Shown here piece after piece: positions 10,513 through 21,648 of a stretch of DNA of 64,000 nucleotides. A model generated the notes under the pieces. It did no database searches. It had not been told where the DNA came from and was given only the letters and a program-made list of their open reading frames with translations. Within the stretch, counting starts at the first letter, position 1; the number at the start of each line of letters is the position of its first letter. A program made the translations under genes and the position numbers. Location of the stretch: assembly GCF_037176765.1 (NCBI RefSeq), contig NC_090022.1, forward strand, positions 77,935,209 through 77,999,208, written 5' to 3'. The stretch is from Anolis sagrei. Lineage: Eukaryota; Chordata; Lepidosauria; Squamata; Anolidae.

Positions 10513-11965
10513 GGGTTGTTGTAGATTTTTCAGGCTGTATGGCCATGTTCTAGAAGTATTCTCTCCTGACATTTTGCCTGCATCCTCAGAGGTTGTGAGG
10601 TTTGTGATAATAATGAACCTATTTGACTTCCATTTTTGGGCAAGGTGATTGAACAGACAGTGGCGCGGCAGCTACAGCAATTCTTAGATGAGACTGCGGG
10701 TTTGGACCCTTTTCAATCAGGCTTTCGTTCAGGACATGGGACAGAGACTGTCTTGGTAGCGATTACTGATGAAATTCATCGTCAGTTAGACCGAGGCGGA
10801 TCAGCGCTATTGGTACTCTTGGACCTCACAGCTGCATTCGACACCATGGACCATGACTTGTTGATTCATTGATTGGCTATATCTGGTGTACAATGTTTAG
10901 CCCTGAAATGGTTCAATTTGTTCCTCCGGGACTGGAGACAGAGGGTGGAGTGGTTAGGCCAAAGCTCTGAGAGCTCCTGCCTTTGCTGTGGAGTTCCTCA
11001 GGGTGCTATCCTCTCACCCCTGTTATTTAACATCTACGTCCGGACACTTGCTGGACTGGTGCAGAGCTTTGGCATAGAGTGTTACCAGTATGCAGATGAT
11101 ACCCAGCTACTCTTGTGTCTCGAACCTGGGACAACCGCGATTCCTGAGAACTTTAGGCTGTGTTTGGAAGCAGTGATGAGTTGGCTGCGAGCGAGCAGAC
11201 TAAAAGTGAATCCTGCAAAAACTGAGATACTCTGGCCCAGCCAGCTGCCAGAATTAATCCAGTCTCTGCCTGATTTCGATGGGGAAGCTCTGGTACCGTC
11301 TGCCACTGTTAAAAGCCTTGGGGTTGTGTTGGACTCATCGCTAACGATGGAGGCCCAGATCACTGCCATAAGTAAGCAGGCCTCTTTTCATCTTTGCCAG
11401 GCAAGGAAATTGGCATCCTACCTTTCGGTAGAATCATTGGCAACAGTAATCCACGCAATAGTCACCACGAGGCTGGACTATTGCAACGCCTTATATGCCG
11501 GCCTTCCGAAGTCAACAACCCAGAAGATTCGGATGGTCCAAAATACAGCGGCCAGGCTGCTAGCGGGATCATCTATAAGATCCCATATTACACCGATTCT
11601 GCAACAACTGCATTGGCTACCAATAGAACATTGGATCTCTTACAAGATACTGATCCTGACATTTAGAGCTCAAAATGACCAAGGACCTTTCTATCTTAGG
11701 GACCGCCTCATACCTTTTCTCCATCAGTGGTCACCTCGATCCACCCAGGAAAATCTCCTATAGATACCGGGCCCTAGGGAGGTACACCTGGAAGCAACAA
11801 GGCGTTAACCCAATTTTCCTAGTTTCCAAAAAATCTCACAACCTCTGAGGATGCCTGCCATAGATGCAGGTAAAATGTCAGGAGAGAATGCGTCTAGAAC
11901 ATGGCCATACAGCTCGAAAACCTACAACAACCCAGTGATTCTGGCCATGAAAGCCTTCGACAATA
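10513..11965. mobile_element. Penelope-like arms enclosing an L2 fragment
   Basis: Left arm 10513-10600 (GGGTTGTTGTAG..., CTCAGAGGTTGTGAGG) and right arm 11818-11965 (CTAGTTTCC..., CTCTGAGGATGCCTGCCATA, ...CATGAAAGCCTTCGACAAT) are inverted copies. The unit is flanked by CATATACAGTTCT at 10500-10512 and CATATATAGTTCT at 11966-11978. Between the arms lies L2 coding sequence rather than Penelope sequence. Confidence 0.65.
10630..11805 (+). pseudogene. L2-type LINE ORF2 fragment (reverse transcriptase)
   Basis: Reads through a non-LTR reverse transcriptase. It has VLLDLTAAFDTMDHDLL, GVPQGAILSPLLFNIYV, the catalytic QYADDTQLL box and the family C-terminal block (TTRLDYCNALYAGLPKS, NTAARLLAGS, ILQQLHWLPIEHWISYKILI). 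A TGA at 10870-10872 interrupts LLIH/LAISG and another stop follows at 11761. Both the 5' part and the usual 3' UTR tail are missing, so it is a dead piece. Confidence 0.85.
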
Positions 11966-12063
11966 CATATATAGTTCTCTTCCTCCCCACTTTATCCTCA
12001 CAACTATGAGATTGATTAGGTAGACAAAGGACAAGGCACTCTTTCAATTACACAGCTCTGATG

Positions 12064-12205
12064 AAACATGAGAGAAGCCTCCCACAGGATGGTAACACAT
12101 CCAGGCGTTCCCTGGACAACGTCCCTGCAGACAGCCAATTATCTCACGCCGGAAGAGACTTGCAGTTTCTCGAGTTGTTTCTGACGGGGGGGGGGGGGGG
12201 GGGGG
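12064..12205 (+). mobile_element. 3' part of a tRNA-derived SINE (21.65-kb family) ending in poly(G)
   Basis: AGAGAAGCCTCCCACAGGAT through ACTTGCAGTTTCTCGAGTTG and TTTCTGACG matches the body of the SINE at 21.65 kb. The usual A-rich tail is replaced by a run of 20 G at 12186-12205. Confidence 0.8.
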
Positions 12206-12236
12206 AGGTAGTTCTAACAATGTAATCCACAATTCT

Positions 12237-12353
12237 CAAATTCTGCTTCTCCAGATGTTTTGGCCTTTAGCTCCCACAATTCCTAACAGCTGGTAAAGTG
12301 GCTGGGATTTCTGGGATTTGAAGTCCAAAACACCCGGAGAAGCAGAGTTTGGT
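12237..12353. mobile_element. Palindromic hAT-like MITE, divergent
   Basis: CAAATTCTGCTTCTCCAGAT at left pairs with CCGGAGAAGCAGAGTTTGG at right. The core AACAGCTGGTAAAGTGGCTG is shared with the 135-bp CAGTGGTTCTCAACC family, so this is probably a related subfamily. Confidence 0.7.
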
Positions 12354-12424
12354 ATAAGCAATACTTCACATTGGCTCTCAGGAGAGTTGTCTACTCCTTC
12401 TTCAACTAATCAAGCTACAACATA

Positions 12425-12635
12425 TGAGAATCATAGAATTATTCAATCATCCAGTTAGAAGAAATTCCAAGAGTCATCCAGTCCAACTCTCTGCCACACA
12501 ATCAAAGCACTCCCAACAGATGACTATTCTGATTCTGTTCAAAAATCTTCAAAGAAGGAGATTGCGGTACGCTCTGAGGTAGCATATTTCACTTTCAAAC
12601 AGCTCTTACCATCAAAAGGTTTTCCTAATGTTAAT
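12425..12635 (-). mobile_element. CR1 LINE 3' fragment
   Basis: AGAATCATAGAATTATTCAA then CCAGTCCAACTCTCTGCC is the antisense of the CR1 3' terminus. The remainder follows the CR1 tail antisense towards CTTCAAAGAAGGAG. Old and diverged. Confidence 0.7.
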
Positions 12636-12639
12636 GTTA

Positions 12640-12768
12640 AAATGATTATGTGTTTTGATTATGTGTTTTAGCAATGTTGTAACCTGTCTTGAGCTGTGAG
12701 AAGAGGCGGGTAAGAAATAAAATTATTATTATTATTATTATCATTATTATTATTATTATTATTATTAA
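12640..12768 (+). mobile_element. LINE 3' terminus with (TTA)n microsatellite
   Basis: TGTAACCTGTCTTGAGCTGT and GGGTAAGAAATAAAATTATT resemble an L2/CR1-type 3' end and run into a TTA repeat at about 12,722-12,768. Confidence 0.55.
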
Positions 12769-12769
12769 A

Positions 12770-14455
12770 GTGCAACTTTTTTTCCAGTCCTGCTGTAAGT
12801 TTTTAAAAATATAATCTGGCAAAAACTAGAAATGTGTATATATGTATAGTGGCCAGTGGATATGGAAAAGAACGTAGCCTTCCTCATTATATACTGAATA
12901 TTAAACAAAGAGATTTTAATTTTAAAAATCCATCAAGCTAGTCTTGTATTGAAAATTATCCTCAAATAGGGGATATACAGTGTAAGTGTCTATTTAAGTA
13001 TGTGTATGTGTGAGTACATTTGTGTGTGTATACTTAAATTAGATTCTGAAAAATAAAATGTTGGTGTTTCAGAGTGGTTTGACACTTTTCATTCCCCTGG
13101 CAGGCCTTCCGGGCTATTAATAACCAGCATGATAGGCAAGAATTCATCTGGGGAAGCTTTTCCCCATCACTGCCTCTCTCTACACTGAAATTATTTCATT
13201 CAGTTGCTGCATGTCACAGAGCTGTTTAAAAAACAAATGGAAGCTCTGCCAGAGAAGAAAGTGGCAACCCTGCTTTTGAAAATAGATGCAGTCACCAGGT
13301 TCCAGATATTCCATCCAAATGGTTTACTGCTGAATTCGGGGCATGGCCATAACATTCTCCTAAAGTTGAAGGATGTATTATCACTCCTTCTCAGAGCATT
13401 GTGAGATAGATGGTAAATAGAAATACATACAGACATATACATACACACACGTATGTGTGACCCATTCAAAACAGACACTTACAGCACTATGGTTCCACAA
13501 TAATTGCCAAGGCTGCATTCTCTGTCACTAAATACATAAACCACTGGCCCTGCTTTAGCATTCAATGAAGTATATCTGCAAGGAATGAAAACTGGGCAAT
13601 CCAATGAACCACTTGTATCCCAAAGCATCTATTTTTCTGTGTACAGTCTCACTAGAAATCCAAAATCATGCAAAATTGGTGCTCATGCCCCTAAAGTGCT
13701 GCCCTGCATCCTTGTTTAGCATGTTTTCCAAACATTTAGTCATATCTGGTTTCATAACAATATTCAAACGAGTTTAGAGGGTTTAGGAAGTGGAGATGCA
13801 CACCTGTTATGAAGGCAAACAAACAAGCCATGCACAGCTACGTAACAAGGTTCCGATGACACATGTATTTCAAGACCCCTTTAGCTTAAATACAGAGAGC
13901 AGATACCGGTAGCGAGGGGACCTGTTTTTGCAGTGTTGCACACATGGAGCTTTTGTTCAAGCCTGAAGTCTTGTAATATAATCCATATAAGGAATGAGGC
14001 TAAAGAGAGGAGTCTGCAGGCCAGGTTCCAATATCTCTGGCTCACATCAGTTCATCTGATCATTACAACACACTGTTTTCCAAGTCACAAAATGCTATCT
14101 TTGTGTTTACTTACTCAACCTCCATTCTTTTGTTGCTGCTATTTGCCAACATGTCTACTTCAACTTAGGGTAAACCCATGAATAAGAGACTTCTAAGAGC
14201 TCCAGTCATCAGCAGCCCAGCTCAGATCTTGAAAGAGCTATGTCTCCTTTGACTAGTTGAACTGTGAAGCTTTCTTTTTTTGACTGATTTCTACTTTGCT
14301 GAATATTTTGTCCTTCGTAACGAGTCATATCATCTCATGGTATATCCAAAGTATGATAGTCTCAATCAAGCCATTTTATCCTCTAGGTAGAGGTTGGGCT
14401 TGACCTCTAGGACCCATTGTATTTGTTTTTCCTGCACTCCATTTCATATGAGTTG
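12770..14455. other. Intergenic DNA without a supported gene
   Basis: Mostly unique-looking AT-rich DNA. A short open frame at 13,204-13,404 (LFKKQMEALPEKKVATLLLK) has no family match I recognise and no splice or start context that raises it above chance. Confidence 0.4.
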
Positions 14456-14464
14456 ATTCATATG

Positions 14465-14590
14465 AGCTGCTCCAAGTCCCTTGGGGAGAGGGGACGGGAT
14501 ATAAATAAAGCGTTGTTTTTGTTGTTCTCCTCCAGCCTCCTCCTCCTCCTCCTCCTCCTCCTCCTCCTCCTCCTCCTCCTCCTCCTTATC
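14465..14590 (+). repeat. LINE 3' end fused to a (TCC)n microsatellite
   Basis: CTCCAAGTCCCTTGGGGAG and GGGATATAAATAAAGC mark an L2-like terminus. After a GTTGTT stretch a pure TCC/CTC repeat runs to about 14,586. The repeat makes poly-Leu and poly-Glu open frames that are not genes. Confidence 0.75.
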
Positions 14591-15483
14591 CTCCAGACTT
14601 ACTATTTTCACAAACATACACAGACGTTTAAACATATATTTTTACTTTTCAGGATTTTACTAGTTCCTTAATAGCCCTGGTCTAGGATATGATGTCAAAA
14701 GTCATGACTGAGATTATTTGAAATCCTGAAATGACAACCAACATTTTTTTAAAAAAATTATTCTAAACCAGAAATGGGCAAAATGGTGCCCATGGACCAC
14801 ATAAGGCTCCCAAAGTCTATTTTTGTTATTCCTACGACTATTTTTTAAATGTTTCCAAATCTCCCCCGAGAGACTGTAGGAGCAATTTTTCCACATTTTT
14901 GTCCACTCAAGTCACTTCCAGTTGTAAAGAAGGCCTCTCCTTAGCTTAAAATCCCTAGCAGTTACCCAAAATTTGATGAATATCCTCTCCTTGCCATCTA
15001 GACATCAGTAACAAACACTGAGGACAAAAAAAATATATTTTACAGGGATTTAACAAAGTTTCCTGTGGGACTACTTATGTTCCTCCAAGTTATTTTGTTT
15101 ATTGTTTCAGAAGTGAACTGTTAGATTTTATAAAAAAAACACAAATTAAAAAACTTGGCATTATACAAAATTTCCTTTGGCCAGAAGCTGGCCACTTTGA
15201 GTGCCTCTGGTGTTGCTGTGGGGAGGTCCTCCTTTGTGTATGTGGCAGGGCTCAGACTGTATTGTAGTAAGTGGTCTGTGGTTTGCTCTTCTCCGCACTC
15301 GCATGTCGTGGACTCCACTTTGTAGCCCCATTTCTTAAGATTAGCTCTGGATTTTGTGGTACCAGAGCACAGTCTGTTCAGTACCTTCCAAGTCGCCCAG
15401 TCTTCTGTTTGCCCAGGAAGGAGTTTCTCGTCCAGTATCAACCATGGATTGAGGTTCCGAATTTTAACCTGCCAATTTCAGAC

Positions 15484-17752
15484 TCTTAGAATCAAAGAGT
15501 TGGAAGAGACCTCATGGGCCATCCAGTCCAACCCCCTGCCAAGAAGCAGGAATATTGCATTCAAATCACCCCTGACAGATGGCCATCCAGCCTCTGTTTA
15601 AAAGCTTCCAAAGAAGGAGCCTCCACCACACTCCGGGGCAGAGAGTTCCACTGCTGAACGGCTCTCACAGTCAGGAAGTTCTTCCTCATGTTCAGATGGA
15701 ATCTCCTCTCTTGTAGTTTGAAGCCATTGTTCCGCGTCCTAGTCTCCAGGGAAGCAGAAAACAAACTTGCTCCCTCCTCCCTGTGGCTTCCTCTCACATA
15801 TTTATACATGGCTACCATATCCCCTCTCAGCCTTCTCTTCTTCAGGCTAAACATGCCCAGCTCCTTAAGCCGCTCCTCATAGGGCTTGTTCTCCAGACCT
15901 TTTATCATTTTAGTCACTCTCCTCTGGACACATTCCAGCTTGTCAATATCTCTCTTGAATTGTGGTGCCCAGAATTGGACACAATATTCCAGGTGTGGTC
16001 TAACCAAAGCAGAATAGAGGGGTAGCATTACTTCCTTAGATCTAGACACTATGCTCCTATTGATGCAGGCCAAAATCCCATTGGCTTTTTTTGCCGTCAC
16101 ATCACATTGTTGGCTCATGTTTAACTTGTTGTCCACGAGGACTCCAAGATCTTTTTCACACGTACTGCTCTCGGGCCAGGCGTCCCCCATTCTGTATCTT
16201 TGCATTTCGTTTTTCCTGCCAAAGTGGAGTATCTTGCATTTGTCACTGTTGAACTTCATTTTGTTAGCTTTGGCCCATCTCTCTAATCTGTCAAGATCGT
16301 TTTGAATCCTGCTCCTGTCCTCTGGAGTATTGGCTATTAGGGCTGGGCGGTTTCGTTTCGTTAATTCGTAATTCGTTAATAATTCGTTAATTTTTTCATT
16401 TACAAAACGATAACGAACCATTCTGGAGCAATTTTTTTAAAAAACGAATTTTTAAATAGTTTTGTAAATGCTTCGTATTTCGTTATTGTATTCGTTTCGT
16501 TATTGTTTTGAGGTCGTTTCGTTATTATTTCCGCATGTCTGGGGCAAGTTTTATGGTTGTTTTTTGTTTAATTAGTGAAAAAAAATTATAATATCACACC
16601 AACAGTCAACAACAGAGGTAGAGGGAAGCTTCAGAAGTTTTTGGAGGTTTTTTAGCGTATTTCGCGGTCGCGTCCGCCATTAACGAATCGATTCGTTATT
16701 GTTTTGGAAATCGATTCGTTAATGTTTTGTAATTTTTTTCACATTTAGGAAATTTCGTAAATATCAAACTTTTTAAAAGGAAAATTTTGTAATTATTTTA
16801 AATAACAAAACGCAAAAAACCCCAAAAAACGAATCGATTTTAGAAACAAATTTTTCCGTTGTTACCCAGGCCTATTGGCTATCCCTTCCAATTTGGTGTC
16901 GTCTGCAAACTTGATGATCCTGCCTTCTAACCCTTCATCTAAGTCGTTAATAAAGATGTTGAACAGGACCGGGCCCAGGACGGAACCCTACGGCACTCCG
17001 CTTGTCACTTCTTTCCAAGATGAAGAGGAAGCATTAGTGAGCACCCTCTGGGTTCATCCACTTAACCAATTACAGATCCACCTCACCGTAGTTTTGCCTA
17101 GCCCACATTGGACTAGTTTCCTTGCCAGAAGGTCATGGGGGGCCTTGTCGAAGGCCTTACTGAAATCCAGGTACGCTACATCCACGGCATTCCCCGCATC
17201 TACCCAGCTTGTAACTCTATCGAAAAAAGAGATCAGATTAGTCTGGCATGACTTGTTTTTGATAAATCCATGTTGACTATTAGCGATGACCGCATTGGTT
17301 TCTAAGTGTTTGCAGACCACTTCCTTAACAATCTTTTCCAGAATCTTACCTGGTATTGACGTGAGGCTGACCGGACGGTAGTTGTTTGGGTCATCCTTTT
17401 TTCCTTTCTTGAAGATTGGGACCACATTGGCCCTCCTCCAATCTGCTGGAACTTCTCCCGTTCTCCAAGAACTCTCAAAGATGGTTGCCAATGGTTCCGA
17501 AATGACTTCCGCTAGTTCCTTCAATACTCTTGGGTGTAGTTGATCTGGCCTTGGGGACTTGAACTCATTTAGAGTGGCCAGGTATTCCTGTACGACTTGT
17601 TTCCCAATTTGGAGTTGGATGTTCTCAAATCCCTCATCCACTCCGTCTTGCTGAGGTTGAAGATGACTTTCTTTTTGTGAGAAGACCGAGGCAAAGAAGG
17701 TATTAAGTAGTTCTGCCTTTTCCCTATCCCCTGTCAGCATTGCCCCATCTTC
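15484..17752 (-). pseudogene. 5'-truncated CR1 LINE with a hAT insertion
   Basis: The 3' end is the CR1 signature (antisense AGAGTTGGAAGAGACCTCAT, CATCCAGTCCAACCCCCTGC). Minus-strand frames give RPDQLHPRVLKELAEVISEP, DDPNNYRPVSLTSIPGKILE, AYLDFSKAFDKAPHDLL, the FADDTKL catalytic box near 16,900, GVLVDNKLNMSQQCD, VRPHLEYCVQFWAP and RGDMVAMYKYVRG. Two in-frame stops lie between WLSG and the FADD box, after WLSG and after TSGVP. A 537-bp DNA transposon splits it at 16,338-16,874. The 5' half of the element is absent. Confidence 0.92.
16338..16874. mobile_element. hAT-like non-autonomous element inside CR1
   Basis: Left end TAGGGCTGGGC, right end CCCAGGCCTA, near inverted repeats. The exact 8-bp duplication TTGGCTAT is at 16330-16337 and 16875-16882. 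The inside is AT-rich with repeated ATTCGTTAA/AACGAATCGATT motifs and no coding region. The 8-bp duplication supports hAT. Confidence 0.9.
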
Positions 17753-17984
17753 TCCTCTTGCTTGCTGAGGTGTTCCTGCTAGTATCTCTATAGATCTTAG
17801 AAAGCCATTTCTTGATTTAAGGCATTGGCATGCTGGCTAATATCTGAACAAATGATGGGCTGGAGATGTCTCTGCCTTGGTCATTTCATTACTGGCTGCT
17901 ACTTCCTGACAGATGTCGGGTGATACAATACCGGCTAAACGGTGTAATTTCTCCAGTTGTGTATGACATAAACATCCTTGCAGT

Positions 17985-18175
17985 ACACCTTCAAGTGATT
18001 TCTTACTTATGGTGACCCTAAGTTTTTCTTGGCAAGATTTGTTCAAAGGGGGATTACCTTTGCCTTCCTTGGAAGCTGGGAGAGTGTGACTTGCCCAAGG
18101 TTATCCATGGCCGAGTAGGGATTCAAACATTGCTCACCGGAGTCATAGTCCAATGTATTACACAGTGTTGGTTTT
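17985..18175 (-). mobile_element. Old tRNA-derived SINE with ACAACAAC-type tail
   Basis: The minus-strand body is seen as CTTACTTATGGTGACCC, TCTTGGCAAGATTTGTTC, GAGAGTGTGACTTGCCCAAG and a worn tRNA-like head near 18,150. The same family occurs at 25.05, 41.08, 42.2, 43.6, 53.9 and 59.96 kb. Its edge against the split LINE is blurred. Confidence 0.6.
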
Positions 18176-18251
18176 CAGTGAGGATAGTGGGGAGGGGGGC
18201 ATAACTTGATAGGTGCTAGATCGTTTGGAAAGTAAAACAAATATAGTTATC

Positions 18252-18345
18252 AGAAAATTGCAATCAAAGCACCCCTGACAGATGGCCATTGAGCCTTTCA
18301 TTAAAAGCCTTCAAAGAGTTTCCACTCTTCTTAGGAAAATCATAC
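18252..18345 (-). mobile_element. CR1 fragment
   Basis: TTGCAATCAAAGCACCCCTG and ACAGATGGCCATTGAGCC copy the CR1 3' region seen at 15.55 kb, so this is a short separate fragment. Confidence 0.7.
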
Positions 18346-19655
18346 TTTATGAAAAGGCTATGATTTTTCCAAATGGCAGTGAATGCCAACTAATCTCCTG
18401 TAGGTCACCCTTCCAAAAGGCTTTGGAGAATCTGGTTTTCCAAAGGTTATGATCTCAAAGGTAATCCTTTTCTCAAATGCCATGGAATTTTCCTTCCTTC
18501 CCAAAAGTTACCAGAGAAAACTGGTCAAAGGCCATTTCTCCAGGGCATGTGCTTTGTCTCTGGTGTTCAGAATTACCAAGCAGCAGTGTCTGGTTGAACA
18601 ATTGAACACAGAAGAGATACTGTTGCTGTTGCATCCTTGGACCTCTGCAATTCATGCATTCAAGAGAGCAAAGGCATTACATTTAAGGGAGGTGACACAG
18701 CAAAGATCAAAGATTTCCTGACTTTTTCAACATCAGGAATGGAGAAAGGGGTATAAAATAAGACTTTAGATTTTCACAGTGCTCAAGAAGTTTTATATCA
18801 TATTGCAGCAATCCTTACATCCAGGGTGGGCAAGGCATGATCCTCTGGGCTTTTTTTGGCCTTCAAGGTCCTAAAGGAGTCAAAGAAAACAGCAACTAAA
18901 ATGCTCTTTTTGGGGTGCGGAGGGTGTTTTAATTATGATTGAAGGCTAAGTAGAAAACACACCATTCAATTATTTGGACCCAAAGCCATTATTTTATTTT
19001 GATGTGCTAGCAAGATAGCTTCACCTTCAGGTAACTTTGTGAATGAGAGACCTCCAAGAAATTGCTGCCTGCAGGGACATCCCTACTTGTGACTCCTTCC
19101 AACTCTATGATTCTATGTTGTCGTCCCACTCTGGATTTTGTCCCAACCACTTTCTAAAACTGACAGCATTGACAATCATTTAATCGGGAAACCATACCAC
19201 AGTCTGAACACACCCAATCTTGTCTAATGTAGGTATATTAGGAGGATCAGGCTTGGTTACTACTTGTGTGGAAAATCTTCAGAGATCTCCAGGTAGGGAG
19301 GTAGGAAAGAAATCTGCCTAAAACCCTGGAGAGTTATCGCTGCCAGTCTCTGCACAGCTCCCTATGGTCCTAATCATGTATAGTCTTAAGAGAAAGGAGA
19401 GCATTGAGATATTGGGTTTGGTGTTTGTTTGTTTTGTCATTCTGTCAATAACACATTCCTCCACATGTAATCTGCCTGAGAGGAGGGATGGGACCCATAT
19501 CAGCACAAACAGAACAAATCCAGCAATTTTAATTTTATTATGTACTTCTGCAAAAATGCAAAACAAGAACAGTATGTTCACACAAAATATGAATATATGG
19601 TTCATTCACTACAAATCATATTCCCACCATTGCTTCAGAGACAATGTGTTCTGAT
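18346..19655. other. Intergenic DNA, one short CR1 end
   Basis: A plus-strand CR1 terminus (CTTCCAACTCTATGATTCTA) is at about 19,088-19,118. The rest shows no recognisable gene or repeat. Confidence 0.4.
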
Positions 19656-19803
19656 GTGTTGTCAAAGGATTTCATGGTCGGGACACTGGGTTGCTGTGAG
19701 TTTTCTGGGCTGTATGGCCATGTTCCAGAAGCATTCTCTCCTGACATCAGGAGAGAATGCCTCTGAAACATGGCCATACAGCCCAGAAAACTCACAGCAA
19801 CCC
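19656..19803. mobile_element. Palindromic Penelope-like arm pair, shortened
   Basis: TTGTCAAAGGATTTCATGG ... CTGGGCTGTATGGCCATGTT ... GCATTCTCTCCTGACATCAG is followed at once by the inverted partner ending TCACAGCAACCC. The unit sits between GTTCTGATGT (19648-19657) and GTTCTGATAT (19809-19818). The ribozyme-bearing part of both arms is missing. Confidence 0.65.
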
Positions 19804-20009
19804 AATTTGTTCTGATATCTCCTCTTTCCCAGTTTGTGAATGGGTCAAAGGGGGGGGGGGAGCCCAAAGAACTGGAAGAGAGTGAGAAATTGAAGACATA
19901 TGCATTTTTGTTGGCTTGATTCTCCATAATATATTGGGAAGGAGGAAGCGTAGTTGCACAATAAATCGCCTCTGGGGACAAGAAACTTCCTCATAAAGGT
20001 TAGTTTTAG

Positions 20010-20490
20010 GGTGCATGTTCACTGTAGGAGTACTGCAGCTTGGCACTTCTTTAACCCAGGCCTCAGTGCTATGAAATCATCATGGGAGTGGGTTTTTTGG
20101 GGGGGGGGGTTGTGGTGTCAGGAGCGACTTGAGAAACTGCAAGTCGCTTCTGGTGTGAGAGAATTGGCCGTCTGCAAGGACGTTGCCCAGGGGATGCCCA
20201 GATGTTTTGATGTTTTATCATCCTTGTGGGAGGCTTCTCTCATGTCCCCACATGAGGAGCTGGAGCTGATAGAGGGAGCTCATCCGCGCTCTCCCCAGAT
20301 TCGAACTTGCAACCTGTCGGTCTTCAGTCCTGCCAGCACAGGGGTTTGACCCACTGCGCCACCAGGGGCTCCATGGGAGTGGTAGTTTTGCAAGTTGAAC
20401 AGTTCTTTGACAAACTACAACTCACAAGTTTCCAAAGCATTGAGCCATGGTAGTTCAACTGCAACCAAACTGCATTCATTCTACAGCATG
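20010..20490. mobile_element. Palindromic MITE (CACTGTAG family) split by a SINE
   Basis: The left arm runs GCATGTTCACTGTAGGAG to ATGAAATCATCATGGGAG. The right arm runs GGTAGTTTTGCAAG to CATTCATTCTACAGCATG. The interruption is a SINE at 20092-20371 with its own target duplication. Confidence 0.7.
20092..20371 (-). mobile_element. tRNA-derived SINE inserted in a MITE
   Basis: Minus strand: head AGCCCCTGGTGGCGCAGTGG, body as at 21.65 kb, and a C-rich/A tail read as GGTTTTTTGGGGGGGG on plus. Flanked by CATGGGAGTGG at 20081-20091 and 20372-20382, an 11-bp retroposition duplication. Confidence 0.9.
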
Positions 20491-20800
20491 TGTCAAACAC
20501 AAGGCCCACAGGCTGGATCCAGCCCACCATGTCCTTTTATGTAGCTCACCAGATGCTGGACTATAGCACCTGTACTCATTAGACATCATGACTAGAAGCT
20601 GATGGGAGTTGTGATACAGTAACATTTGGAAGTCTGCAGTTTGTTCGGTTTAGTCAGGATTGCAAATATTGAATTTAGATACAAGTCTTGAGGATGAAAT
20701 GTCTGACTTCAAAATGTCCTTTAACTTTCCACAGCCCCAGAGCCACAAGATGTGGGTAAACACATTTCTCCTAAGACTCATAAAGTTAGAAGAAACCATA

Positions 20801-21062
20801 AGGAGGTGGTGCAGTGGGTTAAACTGCTGAGCTACTGAACTTGCTGACCGAAAGGTTAGTGGTTTGAATACAGAGAGCGGGGTGAGCTCCCACTGTTAGG
20901 CCCAGGTTTTGGCAAACCTAGCAGTTTGAAAACAAGTAAATGTGAATAGATCAATGGGTACCCACTTCTGTAGGAAGGTAAAGGCACTCCATGCAGTCAT
21001 GCTGCCACATTGACCTTGGAGGTGTCTACGGATGGTTCTCAAGCTTATAAATGAAGATGAGA
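20801..21062 (+). mobile_element. Sauria-type SINE, 3' end lost
   Basis: AGGTGGTGCAGTGGGTTAAA, CTGACCGAAAGGTTAGTGG, AGCTCCCACTGTTAGGCCC and AATGTGAATAGATCAATGGG follow the Sauria SINE order. It stops at GAAGATGAGAAC, where a hAT-like MITE follows. A minus-strand tail piece of the same family is at about 21,222-21,285. Confidence 0.85.
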
Positions 21063-21076
21063 ACTATCTAGCTATC

Positions 21077-21212
21077 TTGGTGGTTCTCAACCTGTGGCTC
21101 CCCAGAGGTTTTGGCCTTCAAATGCCAGGAATCCTAACAGCTGGTAAACTGGCTGGGATTTCTGGGAGTTGTAGGCCAAAACACCTGGAGACCCACAGGT
21201 TGAGAACCACTG
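21077..21212. mobile_element. 135-bp hAT-like palindromic MITE
   Basis: TGGTTCTCAACCTGTGGCTC at left and GGTTGAGAACCACTG at right, with AACAGCTGGTAAACTGGCTG in the loop region. Target duplication not clear at this copy. Confidence 0.8.
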
Positions 21213-21344
21213 ATTAAAAAGTGAAGATTACCGCTGACATGAAGTCTAATCGTGTCTGACTCTGGGGGGTGGTTCTCCATGGATTCAAAGGCAACCTTAA
21301 GCCTGATGTGGCCCTCCATGACAACTCTATAGCACAGGTGCGCC

Positions 21345-21412
21345 CTTAGAATCAGAGAACCATAGAGTTGGAAGAGACCTCATGGGCCGTCCAGTCCAAC
21401 CCCGGCCAAGAA
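21345..21412 (-). mobile_element. CR1 3'-end stub
   Basis: AGAATCAGAGAACCATAGAG, TTGGAAGAGACCTCATGGGC and GTCCAGTCCAACCCC are the CR1 terminus in antisense, with nothing upstream of it. Confidence 0.75.
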
Positions 21413-21648
21413 GCTACACTTCTCCCAAACAAGGCCTTGGGCTGGGGTTCTGGGGGGGGGGGGGGGGCGTTTGGGTGGCTTCCCTCCGCTCAGCCCACTC
21501 CCTCCCCCAGGGGTCGCTTTGAGAGATGCCCTTGTTATGGGGCAAGGAAGCCTGTGAATAAACACGGGCGCAGGTCCCAGGAGAAGCGAGCCTCTTTCTC
21601 CGCCGCCCTGGAGGGGCCACTTCCGTCCTCCTGGGGGCAACCAGGAGC

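Larger units (their letters stand above)
15125..18050 (-). mobile_element. Non-LTR retrotransposon C-terminal region split by a CR1 insertion
   Basis: The two halves at 15125-15483 and about 17753-18050 belong to one minus-strand element. An unbroken relative at 27.8-28.26 kb runs across the junction. The protein has DWATWKVLNRLCSGTTKSRA, the metal-binding-looking CECGEEQTTDHLL box, and upstream KAETSPAHHLFRY. The LINE clade is not assigned. Both halves are decayed. Confidence 0.7.

Noticed and set aside
14417-14671. Poly-leucine and poly-glutamate frames on opposite strands
   Set aside because: Both are produced by the (TCC)n microsatellite.
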